Positions 6,876-16,600 of a DNA stretch of 25,699 bases are shown piece after piece; position 1 is the stretch's first letter, and every line of letters begins with the position of its first letter. This DNA is from a virus, in IMG/VR virus record IMGVR_UViG_3300021093_000327, positions 1 to 25,699 of that record, one strand, 5' to 3'. The notes beneath the pieces were generated by a model. That model was not told where the DNA came from. It did no database searches and was given only the letters and a program-made list of their open reading frames with translations. A program made the position numbers and the translations under genes.

Positions 6876-8739
6876 CGCAATATTGACGTTTGGGAAGTTT
6901 AGAGGACATTCACTTGCCCACGTATACTATAATAATCAGTCATACCTCACATGGATGACACAGACCGTAGGGATACCTGAAGTCTGGAAAGAAGCGGCGA
7001 CACTCACCCTCAAAGGTGAAGATATCTCGCATTTGAAGATTGCGAGAACTAATAATCCAACCGTCATCACTACATCACAAGTATCTACGGATACCGCAGT
7101 TTCTATTCACCTAAAGGATAGTAAAACTGCGGTAGTTGTCATGCCGTATAATCCCAACTTGATGGCGAAGTTTAAGTACGAGGTGGATGGTCGGAAATGG
7201 AATGGAGTGGAAAAATGGTGGGAGTTTCCTGCGGTTCATCTTCAGAAAGCATTCAACGTTTTCGGTCACACCAATATCAAGTGTGATGACAAAGTATTGG
7301 CATTATTGGAGAAACTCAAAGACCGCAGAGAAGACCTTGATGAGATTCGGGTCAAAGAAGATGTGGAGTTTGATATTAAAGGAATGCAACTCCAACTATA
7401 CCCGTATCAAAAAGTCGGGGTAAATTTTGTAGAACGTGCTGATGGGCGGTGTCTTATTGCCGATGCGCCTGGTTTGGGTAAGACGGCACAAGCAATTGGG
7501 TTTGCACAACATAAGAAGTTGAAAACCGTTATTGTCTGTCCACTATCGGTTGTCGTGAACTGGAAACGTGAAATCAAAAAGTTCACTGGTAAAGAAGCCA
7601 CTGTATGGGACAGTAAGAGTTATGATGGAAAGCTGTCCAACCAATTTCACATTTGCCACTACGATGCGGTCGGTAAGGTGGTGACTGATTTACGAAAGCA
7701 AGAGTTTGATATGCTGGTATGTGATGAAGCAACCTACCTAAAAAATCGTCAGACTATTAGAGCAAAGAGTATCTTGGGGTCATATAAGGAACGCCGAAAG
7801 TATCCAGGCATCAAAACTAAGTATTGTCTGTTCCTTACCGGTACTCCTGTGATGTCTCGTCCCATCGAAGCGTTTGCGTTGTTGAACTTCCTTGACAAAG
7901 AACGGTTTAACAACTTCTTTCATTTCACGCAACGATATGGTGGATGGAAAGGTGACGCACCTCGTAATCTTCAAGACTTGCATGACCGCACGAAAGATTT
8001 GGTCATTCGTCGTAAGAAAGAACAAATCCTTACAGAACTTCCCGCAAAGCAACGGAACGACCTGTATGTGGAATTGACAAAGGATGAACAAAAGCAATAT
8101 AAGGAACTACTACGGGAAGTCTTTGGTCGCTGGAAGGTGGAGAAGCCAACCATTGGTCACATGCCGAAAATCCAAAGTTTCTTAATTGAAAAGAAGATTC
8201 CACGGTTGGTAGAAATGGTGGATGAGTTCTTAGACAATGACAAACCTATTCTTATTTTCAGTAATTACCTTGCCCCGTTAAAGTTCTTGGCTGAACAGTA
8301 TGGAGATAAGGCAGCAATGTTGACGGGTGAAATGAATAGTAAGGAGCGTCAACATACGATTGACCGATTGACTAACGGTGAGGCAAAAGTCGGATTGTTC
8401 AGTTTAATGGCAGCCGGTATGGGTATTGACGGACTCCAACACCAGATAGATACCGTGGTATTCTTGAATTGCGATTGGGTACCTGCAAACCACGAACAAG
8501 CAGAAGACCGTACCCACCGTATCGGTCAAAAGGGTCAGGTCCAAGTCTATTATATGTTATGTGCCGATACTATTGACGAATATATGCGGGATATCCTTAA
8601 AGAGAAGCAACAGGTGGCAGACTTGGTGGTGGATGGTACATTGGTCACCCCAGAACGCTCAAAGTCCTATTTTAAGGAATTTGTCAGTAAAATAAACCAG
8701 GTTTATAAGCAGGATATTTCTACTAAAAACGTGGAGTAA
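6853..8739 (+). CDS. SNF2-family helicase with HARP-like domain (SMARCAL1-like)
   Basis: 628 residues. Residues ~8-40 (LTFGKFRGHSLAHVYY...YLTWM) match the small domain found at the C-terminus of DnaQ/exonuclease X-like proteins. Residues ~80-150 resemble the HARP DNA-annealing domain (YNPNLMAKFK, EKWWEFP). Then comes a full SNF2 motor: Walker A APGLGKT (K210, T211), the DExx box DEAT (D291, E292), FLTGTP, and the final motif EDRTHRIGQ with arginine fingers R553 and R556. Family knowledge: such enzymes use ATP to remodel or anneal forked DNA. In the phage it could serve fork regression or origin/recombination DNA, a job done by UvsW in T4. It sits between virion gene blocks rather than in the replication cluster, behind its own candidate promoter. 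Confidence 0.9.
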   Translation: MLHQSANNAILTFGKFRGHSLAHVYYNNQSYLTWMTQTVGIPEVWKEAATLTLKGEDISHLKIARTNNPTVITTSQVSTDTAVSIHLKDSKTAVVVMPYNPNLMAKFKYEVDGRKWNGVEKWWEFPAVHLQKAFNVFGHTNIKCDDKVLALLEKLKDRREDLDEIRVKEDVEFDIKGMQLQLYPYQKVGVNFVERADGRCLIADAPGLGKTAQAIGFAQHKKLKTVIVCPLSVVVNWKREIKKFTGKEATVWDSKSYDGKLSNQFHICHYDAVGKVVTDLRKQEFDMLVCDEATYLKNRQTIRAKSILGSYKERRKYPGIKTKYCLFLTGTPVMSRPIEAFALLNFLDKERFNNFFHFTQRYGGWKGDAPRNLQDLHDRTKDLVIRRKKEQILTELPAKQRNDLYVELTKDEQKQYKELLREVFGRWKVEKPTIGHMPKIQSFLIEKKIPRLVEMVDEFLDNDKPILIFSNYLAPLKFLAEQYGDKAAMLTGEMNSKERQHTIDRLTNGEAKVGLFSLMAAGMGIDGLQHQIDTVVFLNCDWVPANHEQAEDRTHRIGQKGQVQVYYMLCADTIDEYMRDILKEKQQVADLVVDGTLVTPERSKSYFKEFVSKINQVYKQDISTKNVE

Positions 8740-8740
8740 A

Positions 8741-8750
8741 GATATTTATA
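8741..8750 (+). promoter_or_regulatory. Candidate phage promoter box (gATATTTATA)
   Basis: GATATTTATA directly after the helicase stop, 35 bases before ATG 8785, opening the tail/baseplate gene block. Identical in ten bases to the box at 4515-4524. Confidence 0.45.
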
Positions 8751-8784
8751 TAGGTGGTAAAACCTAATAGTTTAAGGAGTTATT

Positions 8785-9540
8785 ATGTCAGAATATGGAT
8801 TTCCAACAGAAACAATTGACCTACCAAGTAAGGGGCTATTATATCCAGACCAAAGCCCATTACGAAGCGGTCAAGTAGACATCAAGTATATGACGGCAAA
8901 GGAAGAAGATATCCTTACGTCAACAAATTTGATTCAAAAGGGAACGGTACTGGATAAATTGATGGATAGTTTGGTTGTGACGAAAGGAGTTAAACCAGAC
9001 GATATGTTATTGGGTGATTTGAACGCAGTGATGGTTGCGTCACGTATTCTCGCATATGGAAAGGAATACCCAGTTAAAATTACGTGTAATTCGTGTCAAC
9101 ACGTATTTGAACACACCATTAATTTGGCCGAACTCCCAATGCAACTTCCAGAAAGTGAAGGGTGGTCAAATGGTGAACGTGAATTAACATTACCAACTGG
9201 AATCGTCATTACTTATAAGTTATTGACCCGTGGGGATGAAAAGGCAATCAAGACAGAAGTAGATGCACTAAAGAAGTTCAATAATTCAATAGAACCAGAT
9301 GCATCCACTAGATTAAAATATACGATTACATCTGTTAATGGAAATCGTGACAGAAAGTTTGTTCGGGATTTCGTAGATTCAATGATTATTCGTGATATTC
9401 GAGCACTTCGTCAAGAAATAAAGCGAGTATCTCCAGATGTTGATTTTGACATGGTAGTAACGTGTGATGCGTGTAACACCGAAAATAAGTTGAGGATGCC
9501 CTTTGGGGCCAACTTTTTTTGGCCTGAGCTCGGAGCATAA
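8785..9540 (+). CDS. 26: T4 gp26-like baseplate assembly protein
   Basis: 251 residues; strong AAGGAG at 8774-8779. It fits the T4 baseplate gp26 family (T4_baseplate): the opening FPTETIDLPSKGLLYP, then MTAKEEDILTS and LLGDLNAVMVASRILAYGKEY. Two Cys pairs, CNSC (near residue 108) and CDAC (near 229), could bind one zinc. In T4, gp26 belongs to the group of proteins needed to build the baseplate hub. Here it lies two genes before the tape measure, where other tailed phages keep their tail-assembly chaperones, and its 3' end contains a run of seven T overlapped by a second reading frame. Family call is good; whether the protein is a structural part or an assembly chaperone is open. Confidence 0.82.
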   Translation: MSEYGFPTETIDLPSKGLLYPDQSPLRSGQVDIKYMTAKEEDILTSTNLIQKGTVLDKLMDSLVVTKGVKPDDMLLGDLNAVMVASRILAYGKEYPVKITCNSCQHVFEHTINLAELPMQLPESEGWSNGERELTLPTGIVITYKLLTRGDEKAIKTEVDALKKFNNSIEPDASTRLKYTITSVNGNRDRKFVRDFVDSMIIRDIRALRQEIKRVSPDVDFDMVVTCDACNTENKLRMPFGANFFWPELGA

Positions 9541-9727
9541 GGTATTAATACATCAATCGATATTCACCTTATCGTATTTTAGTAATGGTGGATTTACGTT
9601 TGAGCAAGTGTATCATATGCCAATTTATCTTCGTAACTTCTATTTGAAGCATCTAGAAGAAACCAAACAGAAAGAATCAGAAATGATGCAACAGCAGTCT
9701 AAAGGTAAATCATCTAATAAGAGATAG
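9503..9727 (+). CDS. Small overlapping ORF before tape measure: separate protein or frameshift extension of gp26-like gene
   Basis: 74 residues if started at TTG 9503, overlapping the gp26-like gene by 38 bases. The frame has no ATG until the YHMPIY region (~9616), so it needs a non-ATG start or a frameshift. TTG 9503 has TGAGGA at 9491-9496 seven bases upstream, which could work. Alternatively a +1 (or -2) slip on the T run at 9514-9520 would join it to the upstream protein, giving about 313 residues. The product has an aromatic/helical core (IHQSIFTLSYFSNGGFTFEQVYHMPIYLRNFYLKHLEE) and a charged, Lys/Gln/Ser-rich tail. Position and size recall T4 gp51 or the second half of lambda-type tail chaperones, but sequence alone does not prove either. 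Confidence 0.65.
   Translation: MGPTFFGLSSEHKVLIHQSIFTLSYFSNGGFTFEQVYHMPIYLRNFYLKHLEETKQKESEMMQQQSKGKSSNKR
9514..9520 (+). other. Candidate ribosomal frameshift site (run of seven T)
   Basis: The gp26-like frame reads AAC TTT TTT TGG here. A +1 slip of tRNA-Phe from 9517-9519 to 9518-9520 keeps perfect pairing and enters the overlapping ORF with GGC. A -2 slip also fits; a -1 slip does not. Confidence 0.4.
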
Positions 9728-9729
9728 AT

Positions 9730-11658
9730 ATGGCAGATAATTTAGGTGCAGATGACATATTTGAATTAAAATCCGCACTACAAATGCTAGTTGCGGAAAT
9801 GCGTGATGCGGCAAACGGTACGAACGAGTATACCCGAGCAGTTGGACAACAACTTGCTACAGAAGAAAATGATCGTAAAGAGGCCCTAAAACGAGCCCAA
9901 GCTCAAAAAGCAGCAGACAAGGCTACTAACGACTTAACAAAAAGTATTAATGATTTCTCTGTCAAACAAGTGGCGTTAAATAAAATATTTGGTGAAAACG
10001 CATCGGTTATGTCCGCGGCGTTTGATGGACTTGCCACCAGAATAAAGGCATTGGGTAAGGCGTTGATGGACGGTGTGCAGATAATAATGGATGGTGTGAA
10101 AAATGCACGTGATATTGGTATTTCTGCACAAGAAGGTGTAGGATTAGAAATTGGGTCGATGATAGAATCAGTTAAATCTATATTCAGTTTTGACCCAAAT
10201 CAAATATTTAATGCAGAGGAACTTAAAAATACGACAAGGGTCGCTGCTGAAGCGTTTGGTGGATTTTCTGAAGGACTGACTCGATCCGACGAGGGGATGC
10301 GTAAGTTTAATCAAGATTTAGGAAAGGCCAGAATATTTGGCGCACCAACTGCGGAAACATTCCGAGCACTTGCATTAACAGGAACCACAACGGCCGCAGG
10401 ATTTGAATCACTTCGTGCAGCTACTGGTAGACAAAGTATACAGACGGGAACGTTATCCAACATAATAAATAAAAACTTAACATCTATCAACATATTCGGA
10501 ACGTCTATGTTGAAACGTGCTTTAGATTTTGACCGCTTGGGGATTTCCCTTGATTCACTTAACAAAGGGGCAGAATCGTATGTTACAAACCTAGATGGAC
10601 AAATTGACGCAATAGCACAGCTTGGCCAACTCGGTACAGAAATTGATTTTGAAAAACTCACGCAGCTTCAAGAATTTGGAGCACCAGGTGAAGCACAAAA
10701 ATATGTTGCATCATTAGTAAAATCAGAAGACTTACGTAGTGCAAGTTACAGAGCATTATTAGGTCAGATTAGTGGTATTAATGTTGACGAAATCATCAAA
10801 GTCAAAGGAGCAGGTAATTTTGATAAATTACAAGAAGCTGTAACTAAGCAAAAAGAAAAGACTGACGATAGTAATGACAAGTTAACATTATTTGGTCAAA
10901 TTATAGATGTATTGGCAAAAAATAAGTTAGTGTTGTTTGCCGGCAGTTTGGCCGTAGCGGTAGGTTCTCTTGCAGCATTTATTTTACAATTAGTAGTATC
11001 TATGAGAACGTTAAGAGCTTTAAGTCTAGGTGCACCAGGTCGCCCAACAGGAGGCCCTGCAGGTGGACCTCCCGTACCAGGTGGACCTCCCGTACCAGGT
11101 GGACCTCCACCTACTGCTCGTTCTAAAATGATAGAGGGTGCTAGAGCTTCACGGGGGGCTGGTGTTATAGCTGGATTAACTAGTGGAATTGTTGATTATC
11201 AACAAAATAAAGATATTAAACGAGCATTTGGTAGATCATTGGCTACCTTTGCAGGTACGGTCATAGGTGGTTCGTTAGGTAGTTTTATTCCCATACCAGG
11301 AGTTGGTACAATGCTGGGCGCGACCGCCGGGTCATGGGCAGCTAATTGGTTGTTCGATAAAGTATTTAGTAAGGCAGACGATATGATGTCCATGCCAGGA
11401 TACGGTGAACGTACTTTGGTTACGCCAACTGGGGAGTTTGCATTAAATAATAGTGATACGATAATGGCAGGTACCCATCTATTCGATAAGGGTACCTTAC
11501 AAGCACCATCTGGAGAAAATTTCATACTTCTCAACAAGATTGATAGATTAGTTGACACGATTCAAAACGCAACCACCACAATTGCTGTAGGTGGTGAGGT
11601 ACAACAGGTTCCTCGTTTTCAATTGGTTGGTGTACACTCTAGAAACGAAGTGGTATAA
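9730..11658 (+). CDS. Tail tape measure protein
   Basis: 642 residues, in the position of T4 gp29 (590 residues). N-terminal ~1-110 is helical and charged (EENDRKEALKRAQAQKAADKATNDL). The middle is Ala/Gly/Ser-rich helix. A hydrophobic segment at ~399-425 (LVLFAGSLAVAVGSLAAFIL) could be a membrane-inserting stretch. A Pro/Gly linker from ~437 (GGPPVPGG repeats) follows. Another Gly-rich hydrophobic stretch lies near 505-545 (GTVIGGSLGSFIPIPGVGTM), and the C-terminal domain has LNNSDTIMAGTH. Tape measures set tail length, fill the tube, and help DNA pass the host membrane; this layout is typical. By length it would suit a tail of roughly T4 size. It starts just after the small overlapping ORF (TAGATATG) and three bases before the tube-cap gene. 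Confidence 0.85.
   Translation: MADNLGADDIFELKSALQMLVAEMRDAANGTNEYTRAVGQQLATEENDRKEALKRAQAQKAADKATNDLTKSINDFSVKQVALNKIFGENASVMSAAFDGLATRIKALGKALMDGVQIIMDGVKNARDIGISAQEGVGLEIGSMIESVKSIFSFDPNQIFNAEELKNTTRVAAEAFGGFSEGLTRSDEGMRKFNQDLGKARIFGAPTAETFRALALTGTTTAAGFESLRAATGRQSIQTGTLSNIINKNLTSINIFGTSMLKRALDFDRLGISLDSLNKGAESYVTNLDGQIDAIAQLGQLGTEIDFEKLTQLQEFGAPGEAQKYVASLVKSEDLRSASYRALLGQISGINVDEIIKVKGAGNFDKLQEAVTKQKEKTDDSNDKLTLFGQIIDVLAKNKLVLFAGSLAVAVGSLAAFILQLVVSMRTLRALSLGAPGRPTGGPAGGPPVPGGPPVPGGPPPTARSKMIEGARASRGAGVIAGLTSGIVDYQQNKDIKRAFGRSLATFAGTVIGGSLGSFIPIPGVGTMLGATAGSWAANWLFDKVFSKADDMMSMPGYGERTLVTPTGEFALNNSDTIMAGTHLFDKGTLQAPSGENFILLNKIDRLVDTIQNATTTIAVGGEVQQVPRFQLVGVHSRNEVV
11062..11108 (+). repeat. 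18-bp tandem repeat coding Pro/Gly linker in tape measure gene
   Basis: Two exact copies of an 18-bp unit (11062-11079, 11080-11097) and 11 bases of a third encode GGPPVP units. The in-frame tandem array suggests a flexible linker whose length can vary by slippage. Confidence 0.85.
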
Positions 11659-11661
11659 CCT

Positions 11662-13290
11662 ATGGCATTCACTACACTAGAACAACGCTTCAACGCATCA
11701 GCGAAAGAAATCTATGGACGATTTTCTAACCAAAATGATTCGGTTACCGAAATCAAGCCTGACTCCGCTCAGAGTAAGAGTAGAATAAAAGATGATACTC
11801 GACTCACCCCATTTGTATCAACAGCTCGGGATACATCACGTATTAGTAAATTTTTGAGTTCTAATAAAGGGGTATTGTTTCTTGCTAAACAAACCCTACT
11901 TCAAACCGGAAACACTTTTGCGGAAACCCGTTTATATAATCCATTAGAAACACTACTTAATGTACCGCCATCTTTATTTATTCGTAGAAATATTGGGTTT
12001 CCAAGTATTTTAGGAAAAAATCGTGGAGCACTACAAAAAGAAACTATTGATAGTTTCAAAAATGGAGCAAGTGGATTTATACAATCTGTTGTAAATACTG
12101 TATTATCGCCTATCCGTGCCTTAAGTGCACGACCAGAAACGATTCCTGATGGTAAGAAAACTGGGTTTTTTTATGTACGTCCAGAAGATAATGTAAATTG
12201 GTACCCAAGACTATTAGCAAAACAAGACATTACAGACCAAGGTACCAAACGACCTGCTGGATTATATAAGGAAAAATCAAATATTACAGATCTTAATTTG
12301 AGAAACCTTAGTTATGTAAACCAAGTTCAGTCTGGTTCAAGAACATTTAAAAATTTAGAAGATACCGGTGGGTATTTTGCACTTGGTGATGATGTATACA
12401 ATTATGTATTAGCGTCTGATAGAAATACAAATAAACAAGATTTGTTTCAAAATCAAATCTCATATAGTACCATCATAGACCACAATACATCACAAATTGA
12501 TACTAAAAATAACGTTAACGCAGATATCATTAAGTTTATATTCAGTGATGCTGATGGTAACAATCCGATACATTTTAGAGCATTGATTTCTTCTATCAAA
12601 GAAAGTGTTAAACCAGAATATAATGAACAAAGATATGTTGGTAGAATCGAACGATTCGTAACATATTCTGGTGCCAAACGTTCGGTATCATTACAATTTA
12701 ATATTGCTGCTATGACGGCAGCAGAATTGGATTCTATGTGGTTACGTATTAATAATTTATCTGGTCGGGCATTTCCAAAGGGTATTTCAAAAAATGGATT
12801 TATGGTTCCACCATTATTTAGAATGACTATTGGAAATATTTATAAAGACCAACCATGCTATATCGATAATTTAGACTTTGACTTTTTAGATGAAAGTATT
12901 ACATTTGATGTAGATAGAGAAGTATCTCAAGTTATTAATGTGCAAATGAATTTGGTATTATTGGAAAAGAGAACCAAAACATACGATAGCCCATTCTATG
13001 AAATTACACAAGCAATGGAAGGAACTAAGGAACGTGGTGCACAAAAACCACTAGTTGTAGCAGATGGAGAAACACCGGTAACACCACCAGGTGGAGCAGA
13101 TAAAAAACCATCACCCGAAAAACAAAAAGATGGTAGAAAAGCACGTGTCAAAGCTCAACGTTCACAAAGTAGTCAAGGCACAAAAGTAGGAGCTACACCA
13201 CAAGTACCAATAACTCCAAGATCATTCCAAGATTTACCTACTCCGTTTGAACGATCATTCCCACAATTCTCTCAGATACCAAGATCTTAA
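11662..13290 (+). CDS. Tail-tube cap/initiator protein (T4 gp48/gp54-like)
   Basis: 542 residues. Residues ~290-440 carry a tube-like pattern: HFRALISSIKES, then QRYVGRIERFVTYSGAKRSV, AAELDSMWLRINNLSGRAFPK, and VPPLFRMTIGNIYKDQP, ending in a beta-rich stretch. This is the layout of baseplate proteins that cap the hub and start tube polymerisation, and in T4 genes 48 and 54 directly follow the tape measure gene 29. Which of the two it matches cannot be told; only one such gene is present, so it may do both jobs. The N-terminal ~180 residues are less conserved, and the C-terminal ~80 are a Pro/Lys/Gln-rich, probably unfolded tail. The TAA stop at 13288 is followed by 34 open codons in the same frame that end in TAATG with the next gene. 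Confidence 0.7.
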   Translation: MAFTTLEQRFNASAKEIYGRFSNQNDSVTEIKPDSAQSKSRIKDDTRLTPFVSTARDTSRISKFLSSNKGVLFLAKQTLLQTGNTFAETRLYNPLETLLNVPPSLFIRRNIGFPSILGKNRGALQKETIDSFKNGASGFIQSVVNTVLSPIRALSARPETIPDGKKTGFFYVRPEDNVNWYPRLLAKQDITDQGTKRPAGLYKEKSNITDLNLRNLSYVNQVQSGSRTFKNLEDTGGYFALGDDVYNYVLASDRNTNKQDLFQNQISYSTIIDHNTSQIDTKNNVNADIIKFIFSDADGNNPIHFRALISSIKESVKPEYNEQRYVGRIERFVTYSGAKRSVSLQFNIAAMTAAELDSMWLRINNLSGRAFPKGISKNGFMVPPLFRMTIGNIYKDQPCYIDNLDFDFLDESITFDVDREVSQVINVQMNLVLLEKRTKTYDSPFYEITQAMEGTKERGAQKPLVVADGETPVTPPGGADKKPSPEKQKDGRKARVKAQRSQSSQGTKVGATPQVPITPRSFQDLPTPFERSFPQFSQIPRS

Positions 13291-13395
13291 TACAATCCAT
13301 TATTAACTCGTTTAGATCTGGATTTAGCTGTTGGAAGAATTCAAGCAGCTCAAGCAGTATTCTCAACAACCCAACCTACCACACGTGCACGATAA
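13291..13395 (+). other. In-frame open extension behind the tube-cap stop codon
   Basis: Reading on in the tube-cap frame after TAA 13288-13290 gives 34 sense codons (starting YNPLLTRLDLDLAVG and ending TTRAR) and then TAA at 13393-13395, whose last base is the A of the next gene's ATG. No ATG, GTG or TTG lies in frame. The rest of this genome uses such TAATG junctions, so the extension looks like the original C-terminus, cut by a nonsense change or reached by stop readthrough. Confidence 0.55.
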
Positions 13396-13655
13396 TGAAT
13401 CGATATATTGATACCCTACAAAAAATTGAATCTCCAAACGCACCAGCATACTATGCGTCAAGTATACCAACGAGTATACCAACCGAAGCGGTACCATTTT
13501 ATTATGAAGCACGTGATGGAGACAGATTAGATACTATTTCTAATATTTTTTACAAAACACCAAACAACTGGTGGATAATTGCACAAGCAAATCAACTATC
13601 GAACGGTACGTTAACCGTTCCGGCTGGTACCGTGTTAAGAATACCTAACCTATGA
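13395..13655 (+). CDS. LysM-domain baseplate protein (gp53/gpX-like)
   Basis: 86 residues. Residues ~35-85 form a LysM-like fold: FYYEARDGDRLDTISNIFY, then NNWWIIAQANQL, and TVPAGTVLRIP. Phage tail LysM proteins include P2 gpX and the LysM part of T4 gp53; they bind other baseplate proteins and perhaps peptidoglycan. In T4, gene 53 lies next to gene 5, the hub lysozyme; here too the next gene is a large hub with a wall-active-looking domain, which supports the call. Start and stop overlap the neighbours (TAATG in front, ATGA behind). T4 gp53 is larger, so this is either a minimal version or a separate LysM tail protein. Confidence 0.8.
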   Translation: MNRYIDTLQKIESPNAPAYYASSIPTSIPTEAVPFYYEARDGDRLDTISNIFYKTPNNWWIIAQANQLSNGTLTVPAGTVLRIPNL

Positions 13656-16600
13656 CACAAGTAAATCAGTTTAATATAGATGAACTAAATAAATTATTTC
13701 AACGCAAAGGATATGTTTGGTATGAAGATGGAAAACTGAACATTATCGGCGTGCGTAATTCGTCATCAGGAAAATTAAATACCAATACATTTAATGATTG
13801 GATACTGGTAGTATATAAGAATGCGGGACGGTATGAATATTATCAGTATGCTGCCACAACGGATCCAGGTCTTACTTATTCTTTGGCAGGTCGAGGCCCG
13901 GAAGATTTACGTGGAGTATCACAGTTGGTACCCGGCCAATATGTTAATGTATATAAAATAGATTTCCACCGTAGAAAATATGAAGCATTGTGCCAACGAA
14001 ATGGAAAGGTAAAAATTTGGAGAGATGGTAACAAAAATAAGACTTTAGATACCGATGGTCCAGGAGTTATTTTTGAAGACCGTAATGATTTAGGTATTAA
14101 TATTCACCGAGCGGACGCAGTCGGTACTACATTAGCGGTAAACAATTATAGTGCAGGATGTCAAGTATTTCAAACAGCTGGAGATTTCAACCAGTTTATG
14201 AGGATTGTACGTATTAAACGTACATTACATAAAGAACTATTCACGTATACACTAATTGAATCAGTAGAACTAACCCAAGTTCCTCCGTCACAAAATACAG
14301 TAATTCCAGCCAGTACTCTATACGCCAGAACAGACGGAGCAGCCGTTCAGAGATTAAGTTCTCGTAAATCACGGTCTACAACAACTACAAACATTACTCC
14401 TTATATCTCATCAATTGAATCATTTCATCCAAATATTCAATACGAATTAACTAGACGTAGACTATCAAGGAATACTATACACTCTCATACTCCATTTGTT
14501 AAACTTACGTCATTGATGTATGTGTCTGGAGATAATTTACTTTCCAAGCAACATAAGTCAGCATGGTGCCCAACATTAGGCGTTCATGACCGACAAGACT
14601 TAAAGTTTGAAGATATATACCTTGGCCAAGGTACATCTAAGCGAAGTATCGTGGGATATGCTACAAGTGCAACTGGTCGAGTACCCGTGGTTGTTACAGA
14701 AGAAGATGTGCAATTAGATCAACCAAACATCCCACCCCCCGGTATCACCAGTATAACTACTGATAGGAGTACTGTTGGACCTATGGGGGTTCGTGGTGGG
14801 TTATTTAAAGCAACGATAAAGATAACCGCATATTCCGTTGGTCAGTTAAATGCGTTGATGAAATACTTTATGCGACCAGCTACCAGAGTTATATTAGAAT
14901 ACGGTAGATTAGCATCGGACCAGACTCCAGAAGATATAGAACCATATAATTGGACATTTGATAACCAAGGTAATATACGTACAGATTCTTCGGTCATAAA
15001 TGATTCAGAAGATGGATTTAAGAAATTGATTACATTGGAAAGTAGTCAAACAGCTTTCATAGAAAAGTATGTTTATAGAAATTTTGGTAACTATGAAATT
15101 TTTATTGGATATGTGGTAAAGTTTGGACTTAAGTATGGAAAAAATAATACATATGAAATTGAACTTACTGTGCATTCCGTACAACAATTTGAAATACCAT
15201 CAAAGTATACAGGAGCAAAACCTTTGTGTCGTACTGGTACATCAGTGGATGACCCAGAATGTAAGGTTACAGATGTACACGAATATTTTGATGACGCAGC
15301 ATCCAGAAAAACAAATTCGTTACAGTATCTATTAACCAAAGTAATTACGGATGATGGTTCAGAAATTTCAAGTGAATGGATTAGCCACGTAGTACCTATA
15401 GCAACAACAAACGCAACAGGTGGCGGTAATCAACCTACTGGTGCTAACAATCCAGACACAGGTACAGGTATTGGTGGTTATTTCGTTTCGTGGAAGTTCT
15501 TTGTGAACGTAATATTAAATGACAAAAATTACGGTCTGATGAGCTTGTTCGCTAACAACGGTGTAGAAAATGAAACATACTTACGTTCAAACTTTATCAA
15601 GCCAATGGGTGATAGAGGAACACAACCATCACCAGATAGAAATTTATTATTAGCAAATGAAGTCGCATATAATCCTGCACTTCGGTCAACAAACCCAGGC
15701 GTAATGTTAATATACAATTCTGGGCAACAAGAGTTATATGATGCTACATTTGAATATGTTAATGTGTTAGCAGAAGCACTACGACGGTCGGAAGAAACGG
15801 GTACTACCCCACCAACCAATTTTTCGGATAGTAGTATTTTTGGTAAAATCGTAGGAAATCAAGATGTTGGTGATTTCAAGAGTACAGGAGATACTTCATT
15901 CTTAAGTAATGGTGTGTGGATTAATACTAACGCTATCAAACAAGCATTTACTGCGGCAGATACGGTGTCTACAGGTATCAATAATTTATTAGGATATATG
16001 AACGCCAGTGTAAATGGATATTGGAACTTACAATTAATTTCTAACGATACTTCCCGGCCGGGAATGCATGTTATTGATACTTTACCAAAATTCTCAGAAA
16101 ATACACAAACTGTTTCTGATTTGGATACGATAGACGAAACTAGTATTACTAGAACCGACGACCCAAAACTTCAGCTAGAAGAGTTTATGGGGGAAAAGAA
16201 AACGATACAGATAAGTAATACTGAAGCTATACAAATTAACCGACCAAAATATTTGTATATGTTTAATCGTAAAACAAAGCAATTGACGGATGATGACTTG
16301 GGTAGTGAACTTCTCGATATCAATATTTCATTTGACTTACCACAAGTTATTGCGGTACAAGCAATCGCTAATATTGGTGGAGTTGCTCAACGTGGAACTA
16401 TTAATGCCATCGATATCAATGAATTAAAAACGTTATCACTAATTCCACAGATTTATGCAACGTGTAGGGGAGTAACCACAACTGGTACGTGTCCAGATGA
16501 TGTAAGAGTTGAAGTAACTGCTGCAACACTAAATCCACAAAGTCAACGTCCAGAGTTTTTAGGTGGACCTGCTCCTGCAGCACCGACGGGTGTATTAACA

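Noticed and set aside
8074-8103. TTGACA with a TATAAG-like box inside the SNF2 gene
   Set aside because: Fully inside coding sequence with no gene start nearby; several such matches are expected by chance in AT-rich DNA.
8751-8766. Small stem (TAGGT/ACCTA) after the helicase gene
   Set aside because: Only five base pairs and no T tract; too weak for a terminator.
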